Shown: in pieces, positions 45,320-53,826 of the stretch | Position numbering within the stretch: the stretch's first letter is position 1 | Layout of the letters: each line of letters begins with the position of its first letter | From: an uncultured SAR324 cluster bacterium | GTDB lineage: Bacteria; SAR324; NAC60-12 | Direction of reading: 5' to 3' | Assembly: GCA_905182865.1 (NCBI GenBank) | Contig: CAJJCY010000002.1 | Span: forward strand, 629,040 to 693,039 | Length of the DNA stretch: 64,000 bases | Translations under genes and position numbers: made by a program | The notes under the pieces: generated by a model | What the model was told of the DNA's origin: nothing | Database searches by the model: none | Seen by the model: only the letters and a program-made list of their open reading frames with translations

Positions 45320-46516
45320 ATGCCTGCTCTCCTTTCTTCATTAAAAATTCTTGACTTTTCGACGTTACTGCCTGGTCCTTTTGCCTCGATGATACTTGCA
45401 GATTTAGGGGCTGAGGTTTTAAGGGTAGAATCTCCCACACGACCGGATTTAGTGAGAATGCTGCCGATTCAAGTAAAAGGTGGTTCAGCAACTCATTCGA
45501 CAATTAATCGTTCCAAAAACTCCATTTGCTTAAATTTGAAAAATCCTGATGCCGTCAATATTGTTAAACAATTAGTCAGCAAATATGATATAGTTTTGGA
45601 ACAGTTTCGTCCTGGTGTGATGAAGCGGTTGGGATTGGACTATGAGGAACTCCGCAGACACAATCCTGCACTCATTTTTTGTTCACTGACTGGTTACGGG
45701 CAAACAGGGCCTTACCGTAACCGTGCCGGTCATGACCTGAATTATCTCGCTCTTTCCGGAATAAGTAATTACAGTCGTCGAAAAAATGAATCACCTGTGC
45801 CGCTGGGTATTCAGATTGCTGACATTGCTGGAGGTTCATATCATGTAGTAATGGGAATTTTAGCAGCAGTAATTCATCGCCAGCAAACAGGAGAAGGACA
45901 GAGTGTCGATATAAGTATAGCAGATGCTTTGTTCAGCATGAAAGTATTTGAAAGTGCAAATTGGCTGGCAGGAGGACCGGGAGCAGAACCAGAATCAACC
46001 TGGCTCAATGGTGGAACTATTTATGATTATTTCCAAACGCAAGATGGTCGCTGGGTTTCTGTTAGTAGTTTGGAACCTCAATTTCTTGCTGCATTGATAA
46101 ATGCTATGGGGCTTCCGGAAACTTTGTTAAAAACAAAATTAACTGATCCGGAAGCACAAAGGCGTCTAAAGAGGATACTCCGGGATCGATTTTTGGAACG
46201 TCCGTGGACTGAATGGGAACCTGTGTTTGCCGATTGCGATGCGTGCGTTGAATTGGTTTTGGAATTTACGGAAGCTATGGAACATCAGCAGTTTAAAGCC
46301 AGAGAAATGATTACAGATGTTCCGGCTCCGGATGGTTCTTCTCAAAAACAAATTGCATCCCCATTCAAGTTTTCCGGAAGCAAACCAGAATATCTGCACA
46401 TTGGTGTAGATCTTGGTGAGCAAACGGACATTATTTTGAAAGAACTTGGTTATAATTTGAAACAAATCGAAAAATTAAGAAAAGATGGAGTTTGTGCAGG
46501 TACTGAAACTAAATAA
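45320..46516 (+). CDS. CaiB/BaiF family CoA-transferase or alpha-methylacyl-CoA racemase
   Basis: 398 residues from the ATG at 45320, directly after the maoC stop. LLSSLKILDFSTLLPGPFAS, ADLGAEVLRVESP, INRSKNSICLNLKNPDA and FRPGVMKRLGLDYEELR are standard class III features. GHDLNYLALSG, with a His-Asp pair, is characteristic of the alpha-methylacyl-CoA racemase branch, so racemisation of branched acyl-CoA is more likely than CoA transfer. The operon with MaoC hydratases fits branched or bile-acid-like acyl-CoA breakdown. Confidence 0.9.
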   Translation: MPALLSSLKILDFSTLLPGPFASMILADLGAEVLRVESPTRPDLVRMLPIQVKGGSATHSTINRSKNSICLNLKNPDAVNIVKQLVSKYDIVLEQFRPGVMKRLGLDYEELRRHNPALIFCSLTGYGQTGPYRNRAGHDLNYLALSGISNYSRRKNESPVPLGIQIADIAGGSYHVVMGILAAVIHRQQTGEGQSVDISIADALFSMKVFESANWLAGGPGAEPESTWLNGGTIYDYFQTQDGRWVSVSSLEPQFLAALINAMGLPETLLKTKLTDPEAQRRLKRILRDRFLERPWTEWEPVFADCDACVELVLEFTEAMEHQQFKAREMITDVPAPDGSSQKQIASPFKFSGSKPEYLHIGVDLGEQTDIILKELGYNLKQIEKLRKDGVCAGTETK

Positions 46517-46590
46517 TTGGGAAAAGATGTCGTAATAAGCCAGAGCTGACATCTAACTCAGGTAAATTTAATTTACTTTATAGTTTTGGG

Positions 46591-47033
46591 ATGAAGATAA
46601 GATGTTTTAGACAAGAAAAAAGGTTTGGTCTTAAACAACTTGCCGTACTGAAAGGGTTATCTGCTTCATATATTAATTAAACAGAAAAGGGGAAAAAGTA
46701 TCCAAAAGAATAAAAATTTATGATGTTAGCTGAAGGATTAGGAGTTGAATACGATGACTTGATTTCCATCAGCATGACTGGTCTGCTCGGTCAAATCTCT
46801 GAACTGTTTTTTTCTTCATCAGTTCTAGATTCATTCCCTTTTTAGCTTTTGGGATCACATTTTAAAATGTAGTGGAGAAAGTAAATCAGACGTGCGAACG
46901 CTGTCCATTAGACAATAGTCAGTGTTCGGGACAAACGGCTCCACCCAGTATTTTTATTCAGTAGGAGAAGGAAGAACTTATGAATAGAACACTTAAAAAG
47001 CTTGTCACAGATTATCGTGCGAAAAATCTGTAA
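46591..47033 (+). pseudogene. Decayed XRE regulator with zinc-binding tail
   Basis: The plus strand encodes fragments of an XRE-family regulator: FGLKQLAVLKGLSASYIN, a TAA where family members have Glu, EKGKKYPKE, another TAA, then MLAEGLGVEYDDLISISMTG and a TAG at 46843. From 46875 a second fragment reads QTCERCPLDNSQCSGQTAPP and, after a TAG, LMNRTLKKLVTDY. Such a CxRCP...C tail is the end of XRE/IrrE-type (DUF2083-like) proteins about 480 residues long, so the central metallopeptidase-like part has been deleted. Three or more nonsense codons make it clearly dead. Confidence 0.7.
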
Positions 47034-47047
47034 ATCTGAGAAACAAG

Positions 47048-47797
47048 TCAGAGTGGGAAGAAATAATTTAGATAAAAAGTATGCAGTTGACTTTGTTTCA
47101 AAAAAGGACTTGAATTTGTGTCGGAAAGAAAGGGAATCTGTTGACCAACCGAAAAACGATAATATAACAAGAAATTAGATGTGACAAAATAAGAGGCTCC
47201 AGTTTCAACTCCTAATGCAATTTCTTCCTGAAAAGATTTATTGCTTCCGATTGCAGCAAAACGCGTTTTGGTAAATTGTACACCTGCACCATAATGCAAA
47301 TAGAAGTCTCGACTGATTTTTGGGTACTGAGAATACCAAAAATTGTTTTGGACTATTTCTAATCTTTGTCCAGATTTTCCATCATGAAAAATATTTTTTG
47401 AAACTTCAACAATCGATATTTGCCGTTCATACTCTATAACCTGCTCATCCCAAAAATATCCCAAATTAATACCGATTCCGTTTGCTTCTCCATCTGAATC
47501 TGAAATTATCACATCATCTGCAACTTTTAGCTCGACTTTCCGGAAACCAACACCAAAATAGAACCCCTGCCAACGTGAGGATGTTCCGGAAACAAAGAAC
47601 TCAGGTTCCGGCGTTGCAATTCGTGATTCAAGACTGCGTTTATCCATTTCGCTGGGCTCAGGAGAATCATTATTCTGAGCATAGCTTCCTGCCGCAAATA
47701 AATTGCAAAAGGACAGCATCAATAGAAACTTCGTGTATTTACCGAAAATATGAAAAAAAAATATTCTACAATTTTCTAAGTGATCGTAATTGTTCAT
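47048..47797 (-). CDS. Predicted outer-membrane beta-barrel protein
   Basis: 249 residues. A signal segment (FLLMLSFCNLFAAGSYAQ, cleavage after YAQ) begins about 23 residues in; a start at the internal Met of LLMLS is possible. The mature protein opens with an acidic linker and then alternating strands (GFYFGVGFRKVELKV, GIGINLGYFWDEQVIEYERQ, HYGAGVQFTKTRF), ending in LHTFYLNYFFPL with an aromatic near the C-terminus, as in OMPs recognised by BAM. Located five bases after lptD on the same strand, so probably co-transcribed. Specific role unknown. Confidence 0.65.
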   Translation of the reverse strand: MNNYDHLENCRIFFFHIFGKYTKFLLMLSFCNLFAAGSYAQNNDSPEPSEMDKRSLESRIATPEPEFFVSGTSSRWQGFYFGVGFRKVELKVADDVIISDSDGEANGIGINLGYFWDEQVIEYERQISIVEVSKNIFHDGKSGQRLEIVQNNFWYSQYPKISRDFYLHYGAGVQFTKTRFAAIGSNKSFQEEIALGVETGASYFVTSNFLLYYRFSVGQQIPFLSDTNSSPFLKQSQLHTFYLNYFFPL

Positions 47798-47801
47798 TTA
47801 A

Positions 47802-50330
47802 CTATTCCATATCTGGCAAAATCTGTTCCGGAAGCGCAATGCCGCCCAGGTTAATGTAGGCATAAAGAGTCCGGTCAATGTATTCTTTTTCACGTCCACT
47901 GCTGGTTGTCGTTTTGCCAACATTTTCTGTCAGGGCAAGCCTAATGTTCCAGCAGTCAGGACGGTAATCCAAAGTGAACGCACTTGAAGTCAGACGTCGT
48001 CGAAAAGTGTAACTGTCTGCATCCAAATTTACCGTTCCTGAAAATCCAAAAGCCAGTTCATCACTTGCTTCAAAGCTATTGTCGAAGCCAAACGTGTTTG
48101 CTACCGCAACATCATTCCCATATGGAGTTTGATAGGCAAATTCGTTTTTATGGAAGTTCACCGATGCTTTGTTGTGATCGCTAACGCTGAATCCAAAACC
48201 TGCGGAATATTCTACAACCTGGCGTTTCTGATGGTGATATCGATTGAAATAATTTATGGAAAAACCCGGGCCAGGATTGAGACTCAAAGTAGTCCTTAGT
48301 GGTAATAATGGTTGGCCTGAATCAGTTTCATTCCCCTTTACTGCCGGACCGATTGGCTGAAAATCTGGATCTTTTTTTAAGACATCATAATGCTGAACAA
48401 AGTTTAAACTTACCATTGCCCAACTCTTTCCTTCACGAGTCTGGCCTCGTATCTGGCTACTAATAAGTGGAACTACTCCTTTCTCTGCATAGGCCAGGAT
48501 AGTGTCTTTTTGTTGAGCGCTTAATGCACCACCAAACAGCTTATCTAACTGGTCGACAAACAATTTTTCTGAAGCAAATTCCTTTCCTTGAATTAATCCT
48601 AACTTTCGAATTAAGGCGACATCCATGTGTCTTCTGCGCATTCTGTTTAATGAGAGAGATGTTAGTTTCACGCTTCTCTCAAAGTAACGTCTTTTGGCCA
48701 GCAAGACATTTTCCAACCGAAATATTGTTATTCTACGAGTTGAAATTCCTCCACCGAAGGGAACTCCGGAATCAGATATTTGCTGTACATCTTCGATGTA
48801 ATCGAATTGCAGACGTGGTATCAACAAGTGCTTGAAGCGGCTGAATATTCCTGATTCTTGTTTAAATATTCGTGATAGAGTTGTATTGATTTCTGCTTTT
48901 CCGTCCAATATTTGAAATCCATATTCATCATCACTTCCCGGCAGATCCGGATCACGTACTTTGAAACTGGAAAATCTTTTTCCAATTTTAAAACTGGTGT
49001 TAAAAAGCTGAAAAACTGGGAACTGAAAATTAAAACTTGGAGTGGCAATAATCCCTTCTCCATTATATCCTTGTACTCTGTAATAACGAATTACAGAACC
49101 ATCGACTGAACCTGACAACGTTGATTTTCCACTACGCCAAAATACATCACTAAATTGAAATGTAAGTGCAGGCAGATATTGTACTTGTGTGGGATCAATT
49201 TTTCTGTTTAACAAAGCTAATTCACTGAATACACGGGTTTGAGTTGCAGAAAGTGAGATACTTCCTTTTGGAAATTGCCTGTTGATGTTTGCAGAAAAAT
49301 TTTGTGCGGTGTTTAGGGCAGGATTCTCAATCAGTTCATATTCCTTTTGAAACTGACTGTCGCTGTAAACCAGTGCTGAAGCAATCAGGCGGCTCCGACC
49401 GTCCAGTTGTTGATTATGGTTAAATTGGAATTTAAAGCGTTGAGGATGCAATTCGGATGATTCTATCTCGTCCGCACTCAAGCTTCCGGACTCATTCTCT
49501 GGATCACGTGGACCACGCTCAAAATATTCCTGGTATTTGATTTCACCTCTCACTCCCTCAGTCCATGCGTATTGATAATCAAAACGCAATCCTGGTCCAC
49601 GTCGCTCCACCCAGTCATAAGTCAGTGTCAAATCCTGTTCTTGATCAATTGCCCAAAAGTAAGGAATACCAATGCGATATCCCAAATCCCATTTTGTTAA
49701 ACTACTTCGTACAATCAAATATTCAGGAGGAAGAAATCCGGATTGCCGTTTTTTAACAGTGGGCCAGGCAAGGTATGGGAAATAAAAAACCGGTATTCCT
49801 CCTACCTTTAAAATTGAGCCGCGTGACGATGAAAAATTTTGAGTATAATAGTTGACTTCGCTTCCAGTTATTTGCCAAGCCGGAGATTTTGGATTACAGG
49901 TTGTGAAAGTACAGGTTTGTGCCACATATTGATTCGGCCCCACTCTCCGGACTTCTTTTGCAGTCATGTACACTTTGTTTGAAGCATCATAAACGATAGT
50001 GTCACGAAAAATTCCAGTACCGTCTTTGACGTTTATCTCCAATTCATCCATCACCGCAACTGTTTCCCCTTCTGTCACCCGGACATAACCTTTTGCAGTC
50101 AATCTGTTTGTTTCCGGGTGGTAATGGATTTCAGTGCTTTCCACAGTAATTCCTTCCCACTCAACTTTTGCGTTACGATAAATAAATGTTCCAGTATCCG
50201 GATTGTGAAAGTAAGATTGTGTATGAATAGAAAGTTGAGGTATATCAAGGTCATTTTGAGAAAATACTTGAACAGGAAGGAAAATAAAAAACAACATTAA
50301 CCATGGAATAAGAAATTTTTCGGACTTCAT
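47802..50330 (-). CDS. lptD: LPS-assembly protein LptD (OstA)
   Basis: 842 residues from the ATG at 50330, which places the signal peptide (FLIPWLMLFFIFLPVQVFSQ) at the start. The N-terminal LptA-like jellyroll is seen in FIYRNAKVEWEGITVESTEIHY and LTAKGYVRVTEGE; the barrel begins with GGIPVFYFPYLAWPTVKKRQ and SGFLPPEYLI, the family's insertion signature, followed by many strands. LptD inserts LPS in the outer leaflet with LptE, which is not seen here. Cys in QTCTFTTCNP may form disulfides. A divergent nuclease-like gene starts 387 bases upstream. Confidence 0.93.
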   Translation of the reverse strand: MKSEKFLIPWLMLFFIFLPVQVFSQNDLDIPQLSIHTQSYFHNPDTGTFIYRNAKVEWEGITVESTEIHYHPETNRLTAKGYVRVTEGETVAVMDELEINVKDGTGIFRDTIVYDASNKVYMTAKEVRRVGPNQYVAQTCTFTTCNPKSPAWQITGSEVNYYTQNFSSSRGSILKVGGIPVFYFPYLAWPTVKKRQSGFLPPEYLIVRSSLTKWDLGYRIGIPYFWAIDQEQDLTLTYDWVERRGPGLRFDYQYAWTEGVRGEIKYQEYFERGPRDPENESGSLSADEIESSELHPQRFKFQFNHNQQLDGRSRLIASALVYSDSQFQKEYELIENPALNTAQNFSANINRQFPKGSISLSATQTRVFSELALLNRKIDPTQVQYLPALTFQFSDVFWRSGKSTLSGSVDGSVIRYYRVQGYNGEGIIATPSFNFQFPVFQLFNTSFKIGKRFSSFKVRDPDLPGSDDEYGFQILDGKAEINTTLSRIFKQESGIFSRFKHLLIPRLQFDYIEDVQQISDSGVPFGGGISTRRITIFRLENVLLAKRRYFERSVKLTSLSLNRMRRRHMDVALIRKLGLIQGKEFASEKLFVDQLDKLFGGALSAQQKDTILAYAEKGVVPLISSQIRGQTREGKSWAMVSLNFVQHYDVLKKDPDFQPIGPAVKGNETDSGQPLLPLRTTLSLNPGPGFSINYFNRYHHQKRQVVEYSAGFGFSVSDHNKASVNFHKNEFAYQTPYGNDVAVANTFGFDNSFEASDELAFGFSGTVNLDADSYTFRRRLTSSAFTLDYRPDCWNIRLALTENVGKTTTSSGREKEYIDRTLYAYINLGGIALPEQILPDME

Positions 50331-50716
50331 AATGCAGAAAAATGCCCTATTTAGGACAGATATAGATTTTGATTGCCCGTGCATTGATAAGAAAAACTCA
50401 GATGAAGGCAAAGGACTCATAATTGGAGGGAAATGGGAAAACGTAAAAATGAATGCAACAACTCTTTAGGTCACTCATTAAAGACGCAAAACTACAAGTT
50501 CCAATCTTACGAAAAACGAAGAATTTACTGTACTTTATCTGAAATTAGGTGACACATGCAAACTTATTGCATCTCCAGTACCATGTCTATACTTATTCTA
50601 GATAATCCAGGTTGCCTTCCAAATCAAAACAGCTGGATTATGTTGTATTTTCATAGTATTCTATGCAAGGCAGCTGACAGAGCTAATTCCAAAACAACTA
50701 GCTAAGGTGCAAAATA
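50331..50716. other. Divergent intergenic region between lptD and the nuclease-like gene
   Basis: Nearly 390 bases with no protein-like frame. It must hold the promoters of lptD (minus) and the SNase-like gene (plus). No tRNA or clear riboswitch-like structure was recognised. Confidence 0.5.
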
Positions 50717-51358
50717 ATGAGGTTTTATAGTTTTTTATTAATGGCAATTATCTTTTTATTTGGAAGTCTGGTTAGCGAGTTCCACGAAGTCCGCGCGGAG
50801 GAAGGATTATTAAAAACAGAAAGTATCCGTCAGAAACTTTTTGGACGGATGGATGACAGGAAGAAGTCTAAGCCTCTACGTTCGGTCAGTGAAAACATCT
50901 TAATTGGAGTTTTCAGTAGAGTTACTGATTCTGAAAGCGTTTGGATCCGTATTGAAAGACGTTCAGAATATCGCAAATGGACATTCAAACTATCCAAAAA
51001 AAATCTGAATTTGCCGCGTCAGGAAGTACGTGTTTGGCTTAAATATGTTTCACCAAAACTTTCCATCAGTCACGGCAATGATTATAACGAGTGGTTCCGT
51101 GAAAAAGCTGCATTTGAGATGCAAAAGATTTTTTACAACAGGCAGGTAAGAATCAATTATGATTACTCAGACAAATTATTTCGGCTGGATGGAATGGTCT
51201 GGACTGGCGACACAAACATAAATATTTGGTTAATCCGGAATGGCTGGTCATTCTATCTGCTGGAAAATGAACCGCCTCTGGAGCATCAAGATTTACTTTC
51301 CGCAGAAAATGAAGCCAAACAACTTAAAGTCGGGCTTTGGAAAGCAGAGTTACAGTAG
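50717..51358 (+). CDS. Exported SNase-like (thermonuclease fold) protein
   Basis: 213 residues with a signal peptide (FYSFLLMAIIFLFGSLVS). Residues about 60-210 resemble a staphylococcal nuclease-like OB-fold: VRVWLKYVSPK, NEWFREKAAFEMQKIFYNRQ, then LDGMVWTGDTNINIWLIRNG and the C-terminal AENEAKQLKVGLWK, matching the family's usual A..A...GLW end. The catalytic Arg and acidic residues of active nucleases are not all evident, so it may bind rather than cut. Convergent with the selenoprotein gene. Confidence 0.72.
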   Translation: MRFYSFLLMAIIFLFGSLVSEFHEVRAEEGLLKTESIRQKLFGRMDDRKKSKPLRSVSENILIGVFSRVTDSESVWIRIERRSEYRKWTFKLSKKNLNLPRQEVRVWLKYVSPKLSISHGNDYNEWFREKAAFEMQKIFYNRQVRINYDYSDKLFRLDGMVWTGDTNINIWLIRNGWSFYLLENEPPLEHQDLLSAENEAKQLKVGLWKAELQ

Positions 51359-51374
51359 GTTTTCAGGCAAAAGA

Positions 51375-51408
51375 TTTAATTGGACTTTCAAAAGTCCAGT
51401 AATTTTAT
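51375..51408. terminator. Bidirectional terminator candidate
   Basis: TGGACTTTCAAAAGTCCA at 51381-51398 is a perfect palindrome (at least six base pairs with a TTCAAA loop), flanked by an A-rich run on one side and a T-rich run on the other. It lies between convergent genes, ending both the SNase-like gene and the selenoprotein gene. Confidence 0.6.
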
Positions 51409-52196
51409 TCAAACTGATGTCGCCTCCAGCGATAAGGGCTATCAATGATTATTCCCGGTTCGTTTGCAGTTTCCAGTATTTCCAAGCAATCCAGGAAAAT
51501 TTGCTTTTGTTGAGGCCGGTTAAATGATTCACCCATGGCATGACCGAATGGATATTTCAAATGGTATGTACGAGGCGGTTTAACCGACTCGGTAATCTTA
51601 CGGGCAAGCGAAATGCCTACGGTCGCAATTCCTTGTCTCTCGACTTCACGCTGAACCAAACCGACCGTCTGGTTGCAGATACCTCAGGCGGGCACCAACA
51701 AAGCTATATCAACTTTCTGCTGCTTGATTTCTTTTGCTGCATCAACAGCGCTTTTTTGGATTAAAATCGTCAAATGAGGTTCTTCTATGTGTCCCATGAA
51801 ACTGTAATGAAATTTGTTGGAGGGGCCTACTCTGCCTTCAGCTTGCAGTTCTAGTAAGACCTCAAAGGGTAGGATCAGATTTGGATCCAAATCGGCGTCA
51901 CGGTGATCATAATATTTGTGAGAAATGGTTAAATCTTCTTTGGTGACATTGTAAGGAATTCGGCGAAAAGAACTGTCTCCATGAGGATCAATCATATTAA
52001 AAGCTTTGTCGGATTTCAAATGAATACCACCTGTTGTAAATAAGGCAATTTTGCATTCTGGTAGTGGTTTGTTAAGCTTTGTCCATGGCACATGATTAAA
52101 GAATACAGATTCATAGCTGCGTGCCCAATAATTTTTCAGTACAGGAATACGAAAAAGCGCAACCAAAAGTTTGTCAATTAAAGATTCTTTTAACAT
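51405..52196 (-). CDS. GrdB/PrdB-family selenoprotein reductase (UGIC motif)
   Basis: 263 residues when the TGA at 51684-51686 (codon 171 from ATG 52196) is read as selenocysteine; both sides are in the same frame with no gap. The first part (LFTTGGIHLKSDKAFNM, GDSSFRRIP, SHKYYDHRDADLDPN) and the second (NQTVGLVQREVERQGIATVG, RKITESVKPPR) together match the glycine/sarcosine/betaine/D-proline reductase selenoprotein B family. Sec sits in LLVPA-U-GICNQT, at the place where homologues have Cys or Sec in a U/C-x-x-C motif. A weak hairpin follows the TGA. Divergent from the yggS-type gene with about 25 bases between starts. Likely a redox enzyme, not a true glycine reductase, as no GrdA/GrdC partners are nearby. 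Confidence 0.85.
51659..51674 (-). promoter_or_regulatory. Weak SECIS candidate (GrdB/PrdB-type gene)
   Basis: On the minus strand, AACC and GGTT enclose an eight-base loop AGACGGTC whose GGU lies about 18-20 bases after the in-frame TGA. The stem has only four base pairs, so the call rests more on position than on structure. Confidence 0.4.
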
Positions 52197-52221
52197 CAAT
52201 AATTATTAGAGAGCAAATGAA

Positions 52222-52941
52222 GTGTCAATCAAAGATAAAATAGCAATCGTTCAGCAACAATTAAAACAAGCGGCAATCCTGTCCGGACGTACACAGGAAG
52301 ACATCCGGCTGATTGCAGTTAGTAAAACCAAATCTACTGAAATGATACTGCAGGCCCTAGCGGCCGGGCAGAGCGCATTCGGTGAAAACCGGGTTCAGGA
52401 AGCACTTGGAAAAATTGAGGACCTGACCAAACTCCCCCTGGTAGAATGGCATTTGATTGGTCATTTGCAAAAAAACAAAGTAAAGTTCTGTCCCGGAAAT
52501 TTTCAGTGGATTCATACGCTTGATTCTACCGAATTAGCAGAAAAATTAGAAGCCCGTAGTGCTTTTGCACAAAAGAAAATCAATGTGCTGCTTCAAGTTA
52601 ATCTTTCCCGGGAAATTACCAAATCCGGACTACATGACTGGGAGGATATTTTGCAAGTATCAGAAACTATACTATCTGGTAAATGGCTTAAATTACGTGG
52701 ACTGATGACTATTCCTCCACCAAATATTGGTGAAACTCCAACTAGAAAAATATATGAAAAACTTCGCTTATGGCGTGATAAACTTAAGCAAGACCTTGAT
52801 TCTCCAGAAATCACGGAACTTTCAATGGGTATGACAGCTGATTTTCATTGGGCTATTCAGGAGGGGGCAACTATGATTCGAGTGGGAAGTGCAATTTTTG
52901 GGGAGAGGAATGAAGATATGGATTGTCCAACGAATATGTAA
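52222..52941 (+). CDS. YggS-family PLP-binding protein (PLP homeostasis)
   Basis: 239 residues. Start is GTG at 52222 (SIKDKIAIVQQQLKQAAILS). The PLP lysine is in IAVSKTKSTEMILQAL, then FGENRVQEALGKIEDL, WHLIGHLQKNKVKF and the end LSMGMTADFHWAIQEGATMI with RVGSAIFG, all typical of the YggS/PROSC family. It controls free PLP and amino-acid homeostasis. Divergent from the selenoprotein gene. Confidence 0.94.
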   Translation: MSIKDKIAIVQQQLKQAAILSGRTQEDIRLIAVSKTKSTEMILQALAAGQSAFGENRVQEALGKIEDLTKLPLVEWHLIGHLQKNKVKFCPGNFQWIHTLDSTELAEKLEARSAFAQKKINVLLQVNLSREITKSGLHDWEDILQVSETILSGKWLKLRGLMTIPPPNIGETPTRKIYEKLRLWRDKLKQDLDSPEITELSMGMTADFHWAIQEGATMIRVGSAIFGERNEDMDCPTNM

Positions 52942-53443
52942 CAATTGGTAAATATTTAGGAGATAGTAGGTAATCACCTATAAAACCACTTATTTTATGT
53001 TGAAAACCGATCTTGTGCATCACAGCAAAGTAAGACTTGTTTCCCGGATTTGCAACTGATTTTAAGTGAGGAAACCGTATTTTCCTGAAAGCGTGTTCCA
53101 AAGCACAACATGCGGCTTATGTTGCAAAACCTTGTCTCCAATATATTTTTGCAACCCACCAGCCGAAATCTAAACAACCTGGAGGATCAAACACTCCCAC
53201 TCCACATGATCCAACAAAATTACGTTTTATTTTATCCTCTACGACCCAATAACAATAACCTTCTTTCCAGAACAACTTCTCCTGCTTATGAATGAAGCTC
53301 CGAATTCGTTTGTCACTCCAAGGTTTTCCCTGATTGACGAAACGCATTATTTGGGGATTTTATTCTAAAGAGGAAAAATTAGGATAGTCAGCTGATTTCC
53401 ATGGTCGAATCAAAACACGCTCAGTTTCTAAAAAGAATGATTC
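52871..53443 (-). pseudogene. GNAT acetyltransferase with two in-frame TAA codons
   Basis: One minus-strand frame encodes a nearly complete GNAT: FLETERVLIRPWKSADYPNF, a TAA, NPQIMRFVNQGKPWSDKR, GSCGVGVFDPPGCLDFGWWV and AKIYWRQGFAT, a TAA at 53117 where the family has Glu, then LEHAFRKIRFPHLKSVANPG and NKSYFAVMHKIGFQHK. This is the RimJ/RimL-like type. No ATG precedes the first block. Two nonsense codons in a single open frame without indels suggest gene decay, not assembly error. The last 70 bases overlap the end of the yggS-type gene. Confidence 0.75.
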
Positions 53444-53713
53444 GGGTCTTTACTGTACATGAGAAAAAGTCGTTTGGAATTGCTCTGTCAGTCTAAATCT
53501 TCTGTGACATCAACAAAAACCACGTCTAACTTACACTAATTTAGCAAGACTGAAATGCCTCTAATTCACTGAACTTTGGGGTTACAAAAAAATGTTGATC
53601 AGTTAAAAAACTAAAAATATTCTTTTTTTTAAAAAAGCCAGGGGATAAGTAATGGATTCTCCAGAAAATTTTCTGTATTAAGCATGATGAACCTGTAAAT
53701 AGTCCTAAATCCT
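53444..53713. other. Intergenic, no recognisable gene
   Basis: AT-rich stretch between the GNAT remnant and the palindromic repeat. No protein-like frame or RNA structure is recognised. Confidence 0.4.
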
Positions 53714-53795
53714 TGTCATTTTGAGCGAAGCGAGAAATCTTGCATATGCTACTATTCTAATATCATTAAGATATTTACCAAAGGTCGGAATGACA
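53714..53795. repeat. Palindromic repeat element (TGTCATT...AATGACA)
   Basis: An 82-base element with inverted ends TGTCATT and AATGACA. Inside is TTGAGCGAAGCGAGAAATCT, a core often seen in small interspersed palindromic repeats of many bacterial genomes ('GTCATTxxGAGCGxAGCGAGxAATCT' type). It sits in the gap downstream of ispG, next to a decayed gene. Only one copy is evident in this window. Confidence 0.6.
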
Positions 53796-53826
53796 TATTG
53801 TTGATTTCAGACTTATTACGAAACCA

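Noticed and set aside
48524-48835. 103-codon plus-strand frame inside lptD
   Set aside because: Antisense shadow of a well-supported gene.
46591-53443. Alternative genetic code with TAA read as Glu
   Set aside because: Two accessory genes have GAA-to-TAA, but TAA ends many intact genes in this window, so ordinary decay is more likely.
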